Of a stretch of 64,000 nucleotides of DNA, positions 47,701 to 59,095 are shown piece after piece. The notes below the pieces were generated by a model. It saw nothing but the letters and a program-made list of their open reading frames with translations, was not told the origin of the DNA and made no database searches. This DNA is from Brachyhypopomus gauderio (lineage: Eukaryota > Chordata > Actinopteri > Gymnotiformes > Hypopomidae), in contig NC_135213.1 in the NCBI RefSeq assembly GCF_052324685.1, positions 3,497,646-3,561,645 on the forward strand, written 5' to 3'. Every line of letters begins with the position of its first letter. Position 1 is the first letter of the stretch. The translations under genes and the position numbers were made by a program.

Positions 47701-48993
47701 AGAGAAAATGACTTAACCCCAGTCCTCTGCAGTCCACTCCCTGTACCTTTTGCAGAATATCAGTCTGTCCCTAATGTTTTTTCTGGAGAGAAGTGGCTTC
47801 TTTGCTGCCCTCCTTGAGACCAGGCCTTGCTCCAAGAGTCTCCTCCTCACAGTGCGTGCAGATGCACTCACACCTGCCTGCTGCCATTCCTGAGCAAGCT
47901 CTGCACTGCTGTTAGCCCAATCCCACAGCTGAAACACTTTTAAGAGACGGTCCTGGCGCTTGCTGGTCTTTCTGGGCACCCTGGAGCTTTTTTGGCAACA
48001 ATGGAACCTCTCTCCTTGAAGTTCTTGATGATGCAATAGATTGTTGACTGATGTGCAATCTTTCTAGCTGCGATACTCTTCCCTGTTAGGCCATTTTTGT
48101 GCAGTGCAATGATAACTGCATGTGTTTCTTTAGAGATAACCACGGTTAACAGAAGAGAAATAATGATGCCAAGCACCAGCCTCCTTTTAAAGTGTCCAGT
48201 GGTGTCATTCTTACTTAATCATGACAAACTGTTGATGACAGCCCTGTCCTCATCAATACCCACACCTGTGTTAATGGAGGGCTGCAATGAAGTTGAAATG
48301 TGTTTTGGGGGATAATGTTCATTTTCTAGGCAAATATTGACTTTGCAATTAATTGCTGTTAAGTTGATCACTCTTTATAACATTCTGGAGTATATGCAAA
48401 TTGCCATTATAAAAACTGAAGCAGTAGACTTTGTAAAAATTAGTATTTGTATCATTCTCAAAACTTTTGGCCATGACTGTACATTCATTAATTTTTATGG
48501 TCTAAAAGTATATCAACAAACTCATACATGTGGTGTTGCTACAAACCCCATGATATATGGTACCACATGTTATCCTCATATTTAGAAAACATATTTTCTG
48601 AGACTTTACAGTGTAATGGAATGTGATACATTATTATCAGTAGAAGGGAGCTGTATAAGCAGATGGCCGTTGATTTTTTTTCTTCTTCTGGGACCTGCTG
48701 CATGTGCTGTTGTGTCAGATCTTGTTTGTGTGTCTGCAGGGGTTCACACCTTACAGTGGACATCTACCTGTGAGCTACATAACGGGATTGAAATAAAACC
48801 TGATCAATACAGCTATGATGGTGACTCCATCTGTGTAGATCAGAACCCCTGCCCCTGGAATGCAGCTAATGATAAAGCTGTTACCACAAATCGTATGTTG
48901 AAGATTCCTAAAGCAAAAGAGAGCAATCGCTGTACAAAGGACTACTTGGAGACTGCCTGTAGGCATTATACAGATGACCAAGCCAGAAAAGGT

Positions 48994-49081
<88 letters not shown>

Positions 49082-52000
49082 CTGCCCTATTAATGTCATG
49101 TTATATTTTCTCTGAAGATGGTAATTGTGAGCATAGTACAGCCTGAAGAAACATACTTTTAACGCACATTAAGGTTACTGACACTAGTTAGTGTTAATGT
49201 TGAAGGCTATGATTTCTTAATGATCCATTTCTTAACTTTAACCAATGTTGGGGTTAAATGTTTACTTTCACATCTAAGCATTTGGTGATTGGTCTTATCA
49301 AGAGCAATTTTCAGAAGTAAGTCAATGTACTGCTTGCTCAAAGACCCTTATTGGTATAGCATAGAGCACTTTCCGAGAAGGGTTTGAATCCCTGTCTGCA
49401 ACGGGAAAGCCAGATGTGTGATCATAGCCATTTTACAAACTTGTGGAATGCCCTGGATTTTTTTTCCTTTTCACCATGCAGCTCTTTACTATTTAGCATC
49501 ACTACATATTTAATTCACTACACTACTTTTAAGTGCACTTGCATGTCACTATTGTTAGTATAATAACAGATTATGCACACTTAGTAAGTGCTTGTTGTAA
49601 TATCAATTCCCATCTTTTTGTCCCTTTGCCTTTCTCTTCAGTTCCTCCTGAAGTGACCGTGTTCCAGAAGGACTCCTCTTCTCCAGTGGTGTGTCATGCT
49701 ACAGGTTTCTTCCCCAGAGGAGTGAACATCTCCTGGCAGAGGAATGGAGAGGACCTGCATAACAATGTAAATCTCACAGAGACATTACCCAACCACAATG
49801 GTACCTTCCAGAAGAGGAGCATTCTGACAGTCTCACCTGAGGAGCTGAAGAATCATAAATACACCTGTGTAGTTCAGCACAGTGCACTGGAGAGAGATGT
49901 TGTGAGACCATTCTATCCAGGTATGACTGCTTATGTCCAGAGGGTAAAAGCTGCATATGTTCATTATGAAATTATTCATGGTGCAACAGATGGAGGATTT
50001 ACAGTGGTGTAACACCATGACATTTCAGGTGGAGTGTCAGTTGGTGTCATCGTTGGTGTAGTTGTGTCTGTTCTCCTCCTGGTCCTCATTGGCTGTGTTG
50101 GATTCTTCATCTGGAGGAAGAAGAAGAAGAATGGTGAGAGAGGGGGAGACATGATGTCAAAGGGATTAAATGATGTATTATGAGCATAGTGGGTTTAATA
50201 AGTATTAACTTACTACAACAAAATTACAATTTGATACTAATATGATCTCAAGAATCTTTGTGGTTCTGGGTCAGTTATGGTTTCAGCCTTAACCTCTAAA
50301 CTTTCTAGACTGATCTTCTCAAAACTGGTGTCCTTCCCTCCTACTGTCACCTGTGCTGTCCCGCTCTAAACAGATGTTCACATTCACATACACTCATTCA
50401 CACTAAAACACTTTCATTACTGTTCACATAAGTGTTTCTAGTCCATTTTCCCTCAGATTATCTTTTTTCACTTTTTTAGACTTAAATCCTGTTTCAACAG
50501 ACCTTAATACACGTATGTGATACAGTCAAAACTCCTAGATAATTTTATTTGTGATGTACAGTTTTTCATCTTTAATCAGTGTTTATCTTTCATCTTTAAT
50601 CTGAGTGTTTATTTTTTTCTGCAGCCTCTGCTGGAGAGTCATCGATCACCAGCTCCTTAAAGACACTGCAGGAATCAAACAGTAAGTTTTTATTTATTTT
50701 TACTCTCTTAAAAGAACCAGACATTGGTTAACTGCCTCCATTAAATCACAAATTCATTTAGAAATTTCATTGAATGTTCTTATCTTGAAGGTCTGGTAGG
50801 ACTAACACTCCTGAAATTTCAGTTTTCATCCTTTTTTCTTTTATTTATGTCACCCAAATAAGTAGGTCTATTCATTCTTTAAAACTTAAAACTGGTCCAT
50901 AAACTGTCAAAGATGTTACACTATGTTTATCATACTTACACTGCTAAGATTTTTATTTTTAAACTGTCAATAATTTTGCACCACTGTAAAAGAGATTACT
51001 GGTAAGTGCATTGCTCCGAGTCAGCGCATGAACCATTTTGGACCACTAGGAGGCGATATAACACACATGATGTGTATACACTCATGGACTCCTAAGCTGA
51101 TCTTCACCTAGTGTGACATTCATACCTGCCATACCTATTAATTCTACTTTAACAGATTCACCCATTCACATCATACACAGGGGTTCTCATCAGAGAAATG
51201 TGCAAAATACCTAAGAGTTATTATAAAGACCTAAGATGTTTATTACAAAGAAGGGGTTTCTTTGTTTTTATTTGACCAACAAATGCAGTCATACAGTAGT
51301 TCAAAGAATTCTATACAGTTATTAAAATCTTTTTACTAAACACAAATCAAAGTTAGATTCTTGACTTGATACAGATTTTTATCCTTTTGTACATTTCGAA
51401 TTGTGTTATTTTCAGCTTCAAGCCAGACATAATCTGATGACTGACACCAGTATAGTATTTTCTGGTAATTAGCTGCCCAATAACATACTGGTAAATTTGG
51501 CAATCCCAATCCTCCATCTGAGCAATGTTTTTGAAGAAATGTTTTCTGTATTCTGGGAATTTTACCTGCCCATATAAAGGATGTAATACACCTATCAATA
51601 GACTGAAAAAATGATTTCGGCAAACAAATTGGAGACACTGGAAAAGATAAAGAAATCTTGGAAGAACATTCATTTTAATACAGTTAATTCTACCAACCAA
51701 TGTCAAATTAATAGCAGTCCATCTCTGAAAATCAGACTTTAGCCTATCCACCAACGGGGTGAAATTTTTACCCAACAGTTCTAAAAAAGTTGGAGTCAAA
51801 TTAATCCCTAAATACTTGAACCCATCCCTAGACACAGAAAAGGGTATGTCAGAATCCTGAAGAGAGCGAGCCTTGGCATTCATAGGGAAACGCTCACTTT
51901 TAGTAAAATTCATGCCCTTATAGCCAGAAAAAACACCAAATGTTTGCAAAAATTTTTTTGACTATGAATAGGGTCTGAGATATGTAATAATAAAATCATC

Positions 52001-52499
52001 TGCATATAAGGACAAGTTGTGGGTCAGCCTGCCTCTATGAATCCCACTTATTTCTGGCTTTGACTTAAGCGCAATAGAATGAGGCTCTATAACCAAAGCA
52101 AACAGAAGGGGACTGATTGGTGATCTCTGTCGGATTCCTCTTGTCAATGGAAAAAACTTTTCTATTGGTTACAGACAGTGGCGGACTTAGAAATTTGGGG
52201 CCTCAAGGCGAATTTTGCTAGGGGACCCATCAACATTAATATGTGAGAAATAAGTCAGCTAATACAGTATGCTGCAGTGGGAGGCAGTTGCCTAGCCACG
52301 CCTCTATGCAAAGACTGCCTCTGGTTACAGATGCTTTAGGATTGAAATACAAGAGTTCAATCCACTCTCTAAAATTAGGGCCAAAACCAAATAAAACAGT
52401 TTGGTCCGGGGAAATTACCTCTGCCATTACCTTTTCCATACGATGTGCAAGCACTTTTGCCAAAATCTTCACATCACAATTAACCCATCTGTGCAGTGG

Positions 52500-52531
<32 letters not shown>

Positions 52532-55500
52532 GAACAATAGGGGACTGTGGTATATACACACACACACACACACACTAGTGACACACACTAGGGGGCTGTG
52601 GTGCACATGTGCCCAGAGCAGTGGACAACCCTAACCTGGCACCCGGGGAGCAGTTGGGGTTAAGTGACTTGCTCAACAGCACTTCAGTCGAGGCTTAGCT
52701 GGGAACCCACAACCTTCCGGTCACAAGATCACCAGACCATAATTGCCCCATTATTAGTGTCTACAGTGTCTCAAAACAGGATTAAAGGCTAAAAAGACTT
52801 AAAATATAGAATTATTTTATCCCTAGAGATTTAAACATAGGCATTTCAAGGGGTGGGTTGGATGTGCGTCAAGGGTTTTTCACTGTTGTCATGGTGAGTC
52901 TTTTTCTGTTTGCTTGTACATGTAGCCTACCAATTTAAATTTTATCTTTATGAGTGGCCTTAATTCTAATGTAGGTGAGGCTGTCAGGTTTATAAGCTGG
53001 AACGTGAAAGGGATGAATGGTCCTGTGAAGCGGGCAAGAATCTTCGCACATTTAAAATAATTAAAATGTGAAACTGCTTTTTTGCAAGAAACTCATTTAC
53101 TGGTGAAAGATCATTTTAGATTGAGAAAAGCATGGGTGGGTCAGTCGTTTCATTCAAAGTTTGATCATCAAGTCTAGAGAGGTGGATATCTTGCAGTGTT
53201 GTATAAAGTATTAGAGACCCATACTTGAGTACAAGTACTCTATCAAAAAATTGACTTGAGTAGAAGTTGAAGTGTTCTTTAAAAACTTTACTTTAGTAGA
53301 AGTACAGAAGTATTCAGCATTTTTTGTACTTAAGTATTGCAAGTAGTTTATGCTAAAATGTATTACTCAAGTACTGAAAGTAAAAAGTATTGTGTTTTGA
53401 ATTAATTAAAGAAAGCTGTCAAAGTTTGATTATCAATTGTTTTTATATATCACTTATAAATCAAAGATGTCAAAGACCACAAATACAAGTGTTCTGTATG
53501 TACAAACAAGTAGCAACTTAAATAACTGGGCTTATCACTTCATACACAAAAAACAGATAACCTATGTCCCGTTAAGTGAATACTGGAGCACGTCATGAAC
53601 ATAATAGGTTAGTTAGCTAAGATATCTAACCTAACTAACGCTTGCTGACAGCTAAAGCTGGTGTGTCTTCTGTGCATTATATTTATAACTTACATTGATG
53701 TTTCTTCAAGTTCGAAGGTGAATTTTTGAAGGCCAATATTTCACCCTCTTTAGGGAGGCAGAGATGGCACTTCATCCTATAGGAATTTACTTTCACTCCA
53801 GCAAACGCAAACACTGTATCTAGGTAGGGCCAGGGTGGTCTCCTTCCTCACCCTGACCGCCACGATCACTCGATGTTGAAGGTGTGGAAGGTGTCGATAT
53901 ATGTACATTAAAACGCCAACAAGCTTATTATGCAGCACTTATGCTGCTCTTCTGCTGTTACCAAACACGGGACCATCTCTTTTAATGAGATAAAAAGCGA
54001 ATTATTTGGAATAATTTTGAGTATATGTGTATTTGTATTAAATTGTATGTAAATTAAGCTGAAAGTGCTGGAAAATATTGAAAATGGACCTTCAAATTGT
54101 TGAACAAGTGCATGAATTCCACCTTGTAACTTCGCATGCACAAAAATCGAGAGGTGCATGACCTCGCGACACGACCGAGCGCAGCCAACAGGTATGGGCG
54201 GAGCCACCGCAATTGCATAATTTTTGCCGTGAGGACCCTTGCGGCAGTCACGACGTGTCAAGTGAACCTAGATTACGAAGCTCAAGTGTTCAGTGAAGGC
54301 AGTAGCAGAGTAAATGAGACGCGACCGGAGCATGTGCAGTTTTCTCATAGACAGCCTGATCGCTTGACCCGGTGACGGCGCCAGCTAACATGTTTATAAT
54401 TGTAACGAGTAACTATACAGCACGTAAAAAATGTATCTGAGTAAAAGTATTAAACTGATGGAAAATATGTAGTGAAGTAAAAGTGGAAGTAGGAGAAAAA
54501 AAATAATACTCCAGTAAAGTACAGATACTGCATTTTAGTACTTAAGTACATTAGTGAAGTAGTTCTACTTCGTTACTATACAACTCTGCTATCTTGGTAC
54601 ATAAAAAGGTTCCTTATAATCCTACTAAGGTAATAGAAGACTCACAAGGACGATATGTGGTCATAATGGGATAAGAGATTTATGGACAGATTGATAGCAT
54701 CCATTCCAGATCTCAATTCCCACCATTTAATTTGTGGAGGAGATTTGAATTGCGTTATTAACCCATCTTTGGATCACTCTAATCCAAGATCTATTTCTCC
54801 CTCTAAATGGCAAAAAAACTGTCACTGTTTATGGCTCAGGTAGGCTGTACCGACCCATGGCGCTTTAGTTTCCCCCTGAGTAAGACTTACTCTTATTTCT
54901 CTTATGTACATCATGCGTATAGCCAGAGATGTTTAGTAACTAAGTTACTACTTCACTACTGTACTTAAGTACTAAAATGCTGTATCTGTACTTTACTGGA
55001 GTATTATTTTTTTCCTTCTACTTCCACTTTTACGTGCTGCAGTATTCACTTAACATTAGCTGGCAATCATAAAGACTGTCACACTGAGTTGTGTTTTTGG
55101 CAACAGTAATCCGTGTCTCCTTTCGTGCTGACTAATCATGTGCCCATTTTTGTAGTGTTGTAACGTAGCTCATGCTGCGGAGCTAGGAGGCGTACACAAA
55201 CGCTGAGGAAAGTGAGATTTATTAAAGGGAATTCCAAACTCATGGTCAAATGGGCAGGCATGGGTCATATCAGGGAGGCAACCGGAACAAGAAAAATACA
55301 CAGTCATGACTAACAAAGAACAAAACGAGCGAGGCAGGGAATAAGAACAGGGAGTAAAACAATGGAGAATGTAAATACCAGACGGTAGCGAAGACAGCAC
55401 ACAGATCCACAAAGAATACCAATGCACAAAATAACAGACAAAGGGCTAGGGAGACACAGGGATATAAATACATGGAACTAAACTAGACGCAGGTGAAGAC

Positions 55501-58250
55501 AATGACGACACGGGCGTGACAGACGAGGGGAAACCATGGAGACAGACATGCAGGGAACAACACAGACACGAGGAGCAGGGAACCGAAGTCACAGCTAGGA
55601 AAGGGGGCGTAGCCCTACGTGACAAGTGTAGTGTTTTTATAGGGTATGGGCATTTATTGAGGGTAAACGCAGGGCAGTAGGCTCACCCTTAGAATCCGAC
55701 AAACGGATTTAACATCCAAAATGCACCTCGTTTTCTCAGCTAAATTAAGGCAAACTTGTACTTCTGTGTCAAACCTACGACATAGTGGGACATAGGTTAT
55801 CTGTTTTTTTGTGTACGTGTTAAGCCCAGTTTTTTAAGTTGCTACTTGTTTTTACATGCAGAACACTTGTATTTGTGGTCTTTGACAGCTTTGATTTGTA
55901 AGTTATATATAAAAACAATTGATAATCAAACTTTGATGGCTTTCTTTAATTAATTCAAAACACAATACTTTTTACTTTCAGTACTTGAGTAATAAATTCA
56001 AATAATTCAAATATTCGAATAAATTTTTGAATAAACTACTTGCAATACTTAAGTACAAAAAATGCTGAATACTTCTGTACTTCTACTTAAGTCAAGTTTT
56101 TAAAGAACACTTCAACTTCTATTCAAGTCACTTTTTTGATAGATTACTTGTACTTTCTCAAGTCTGGGTCTCTAATACTTTATACATGTCTGTGTATAGC
56201 AGAATTAATTACTTTTTATTGATAGTACATTGTTACCATTGGTAAAATAAAAAATTGAATATTCATCTATAGTTGAATCCGATCATGCCCCAGTATTTCT
56301 GAACCTTTCTTTAACCCAAAAAAGCCAGGAATACATTCCTTGGAGGTTGGATACTTATCTATTAAAAGATAAACAGTTTTGCCAAATGATCTCATCAGCC
56401 ATTGAAGAATTCCTTGATTTCATTGACAGTGATGAAGTATCTTCCTCAGTGCTATGGGAGACACTTAAAGTGGTTATTAGGGGGAAAATTATCTCGTACA
56501 AATCAATGGTGAATAAAAACAAACGTAAAGAGTTAGAAGGGTTGATAAAAAATATTCAGGAAATAATCCCAGTCCAGAACTCTATAAGGGAACTTCAAGC
56601 TAAATATGAGATATTGGTATCTGAGAAAACTGAGAGGATGCTATTGAAATTGCAGGGCTTTGTGTATGAACATAAAAAGTCAGGGGAAAAGTCAGGCCAT
56701 CTGTTATCTCACCAGTTAAAATGTAAATCATCTGAGCAACATATCTCAAGTATTAAGAAGAACAATGGCGAACTCATAGATGATCCTTTGGAAATTAATC
56801 ATACTTTTCAGACATTTTATTCAAACCTGTATTTATCTGAAGCGCCTTCAGACAAAACAGATATGTCAGATTTTTTTAGTCAGTTGAATGTGCTTAAAGT
56901 AAATGAGGTCAGTAGAGCAGAATTAGAATTCCCTATTTCATCGACTAAAATTGAGGATGCTATTCGGGCAATGCAGAACGGGAAGGCGCCAGGCCCAGAT
57001 GGTTACCCAAGTGTATTCTTTAAAACATTCTCCAGGCAATTAACTCCACTATTACAGGCTATGTTTCATGAATCAAAGATCCCAAAACATTGCCAACAAT
57101 ATTAACAGAGGCCACTATAATTTTACTTTTTAAACCAGGGAAAGATGAAAAGGAACGTGGGTCATATCACCCTATTTCACATCTTAAATACAGAAAACAA
57201 TTGTGAACAACCGTGCTGTGGGCCCTAATAAGAGATTAGCATCATAATAGAGTTGTTTAGTTCAGATCATTAATCTCCTGAGTGTTTAACTTTGAATCTG
57301 TTAAATGTTTTACAGTCTCTGATGGAGGATCATCCACCAGCTCAGATGAAAGGGTTTCAGATGGTAAGGGTGTTGTTTGTTTGTTTAGAGTGTTTTTATG
57401 GAGAGCAGTGTGTCCTCTATAAAGTTATATAAGTGGTGGGCTGTTAACGGTGTTCGTAAATTTGATACTCTTATCGGGCGATATAAAAATGATCGCCGTT
57501 AATCTATTCTTAAAGTTGGGTTGGGAACTGGGTCAAAATAGGTAAGCAAACTATGATGACTTTCAACTTGATAGTTTAGCTCGGCTGTATTCCTAACCAA
57601 ATTGCACAGTAGGGGCGAGAACGAGTTTTCAAACCTGTGAATTATAAATCGTACGTGTGTTTACATGGATGCAGCCACGAAGTCGCCAGGTTTGCGTCAT
57701 GGAAAATTCATTTTTAGGAACGTAAAGTCTTACCGGAGCTCGGAGCGGTTGTTTTCTGCATGGTCCTAACGCTAGATTCGTCGCTATTTAAATATTTATT
57801 TTTAACCGTTAAAACTGCAGAGAACCAAAACCGGCTTTTGAAAAAGTGGGGGGGACATGTTGACGGGGACGACATGTCCCCGTTACACCCCCCCCCCCCC
57901 CCCCAAATTACGTCCGTGAGGTTAAATGTACTAAATGTTGGCTTACATTTCAAATTCATGTTTAATTGAATAAACCATTGAACACGAGGAGCCTACATTT
58001 TCTTGAGCATGTTTTTTTTTTCTTCAAGTATCAAAGTAGAACAGCTTCCTCAAGTCATTGATGCATTTTGGAAACAGGAGATGAGCCCCTGGTCTAATGC
58101 ACCCTCTGTATTAAGAAACCCTATCTAAAAACTGACTTTTAGTCATTACTTGGGTAGCACGAATATGAGCCATTTTAATATAGATAAATTTCAAGATTTC
58201 AGTGAGATTAATCTAGATTTAAAAAATTTATCTATGCACACCCCTAATAA

Positions 58251-58295
<45 letters not shown>

Positions 58296-59003
58296 CAGTA
58301 GCGAACCGTGACCATTAAACCTGGGCCCGCTACCCCACCCCCCACCCCCCCCCCCCCCCCGAGAAATTTTTTTCCTCTTCTAATAAACTGCAATAAAGAA
58401 TAAAGAAAAAACCGAAAAACCGAGACGACAGTATAGCTTTAGAAACGCAATAAACAATCACATTTGTACTAGATAACTTGTTAAGCAAAATAAGTTTCCA
58501 AACAAAATAAGGTTTCACAGCTCCGTGGTTCGCGGAAGCGGAATATGTAAATGAGGACGTCAAAGGACTTAATCGAAACTAGCTAGCGGCGGTGCTAACG
58601 ACAGCTAGCGTCTCCACAGCGGGCGGAAATTATCATACAGTTAAGCCCGCCCACTAAGAGGGAAGATATGATTGGTCAATTTTGCTGTCATTTGAAATTG
58701 GTATTGCGCTGAATTATAACTACCAGGCCCTCTGTAAACGAACAGCGGGCATCACAGTCCTGATGGGGGGAGACACAGGCTCACAGGCTTCCACTTAACC
58801 CCTCACCTTCCAACACAGATTGAATAGACATGGATGAATAATTTATTTGCTTATATTTTTTTAATTGTTTAGATGTCGATTGTAAAACTGTAAGTAGATA
58901 AAATAAAATTGGATAATTATATATATAATGTTTTAAGAATATTTTAGGCCCTCTGAGAGAGCGTAGAGGGCCCTGACGGTTCCCCACTGATATATATATA
59001 TAT

Positions 59004-59058
<55 letters not shown>

Positions 59059-59064
59059 ATATAT

Positions 59065-59095
<31 letters not shown>

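Larger units (their letters stand above)
52955..57180 (+). mobile_element. L1/Tx1-type LINE, 5' half, split by two hAT elements
   Basis: Plus strand: endonuclease start ([26 protein letters not shown]) at 52989-53105; endonuclease continuation ([31 protein letters not shown]) at 54596-54870; end of the domain ([15 protein letters not shown]) at 56283; then the 252-codon open frame 56347-57105 and RT start ([17 protein letters not shown]). The reading ends near [10 protein letters not shown], exactly where the opposite-strand fragment at 51330-52495 resumes (CDVKILAK). Stops are present. Confidence 0.85.

Noticed and set aside
48616..48739. Plus-strand frame upstream of alpha2 with a hydrophobic stretch, looked like a leader for a second class I gene
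   Set aside because: It is continuous intron read-through into the alpha2 exon; a strong acceptor (TGTGTCTGCAG) ends at 48739 and the alpha1 exon upstream joins it in phase.
49385..49415. GGGTTTGAATCCCTGTCT resembles a tRNA T-loop (B box)
   Set aside because: No A box, anticodon arm or acceptor pairing could be found around it; at best a fragment of a tRNA-derived SINE.
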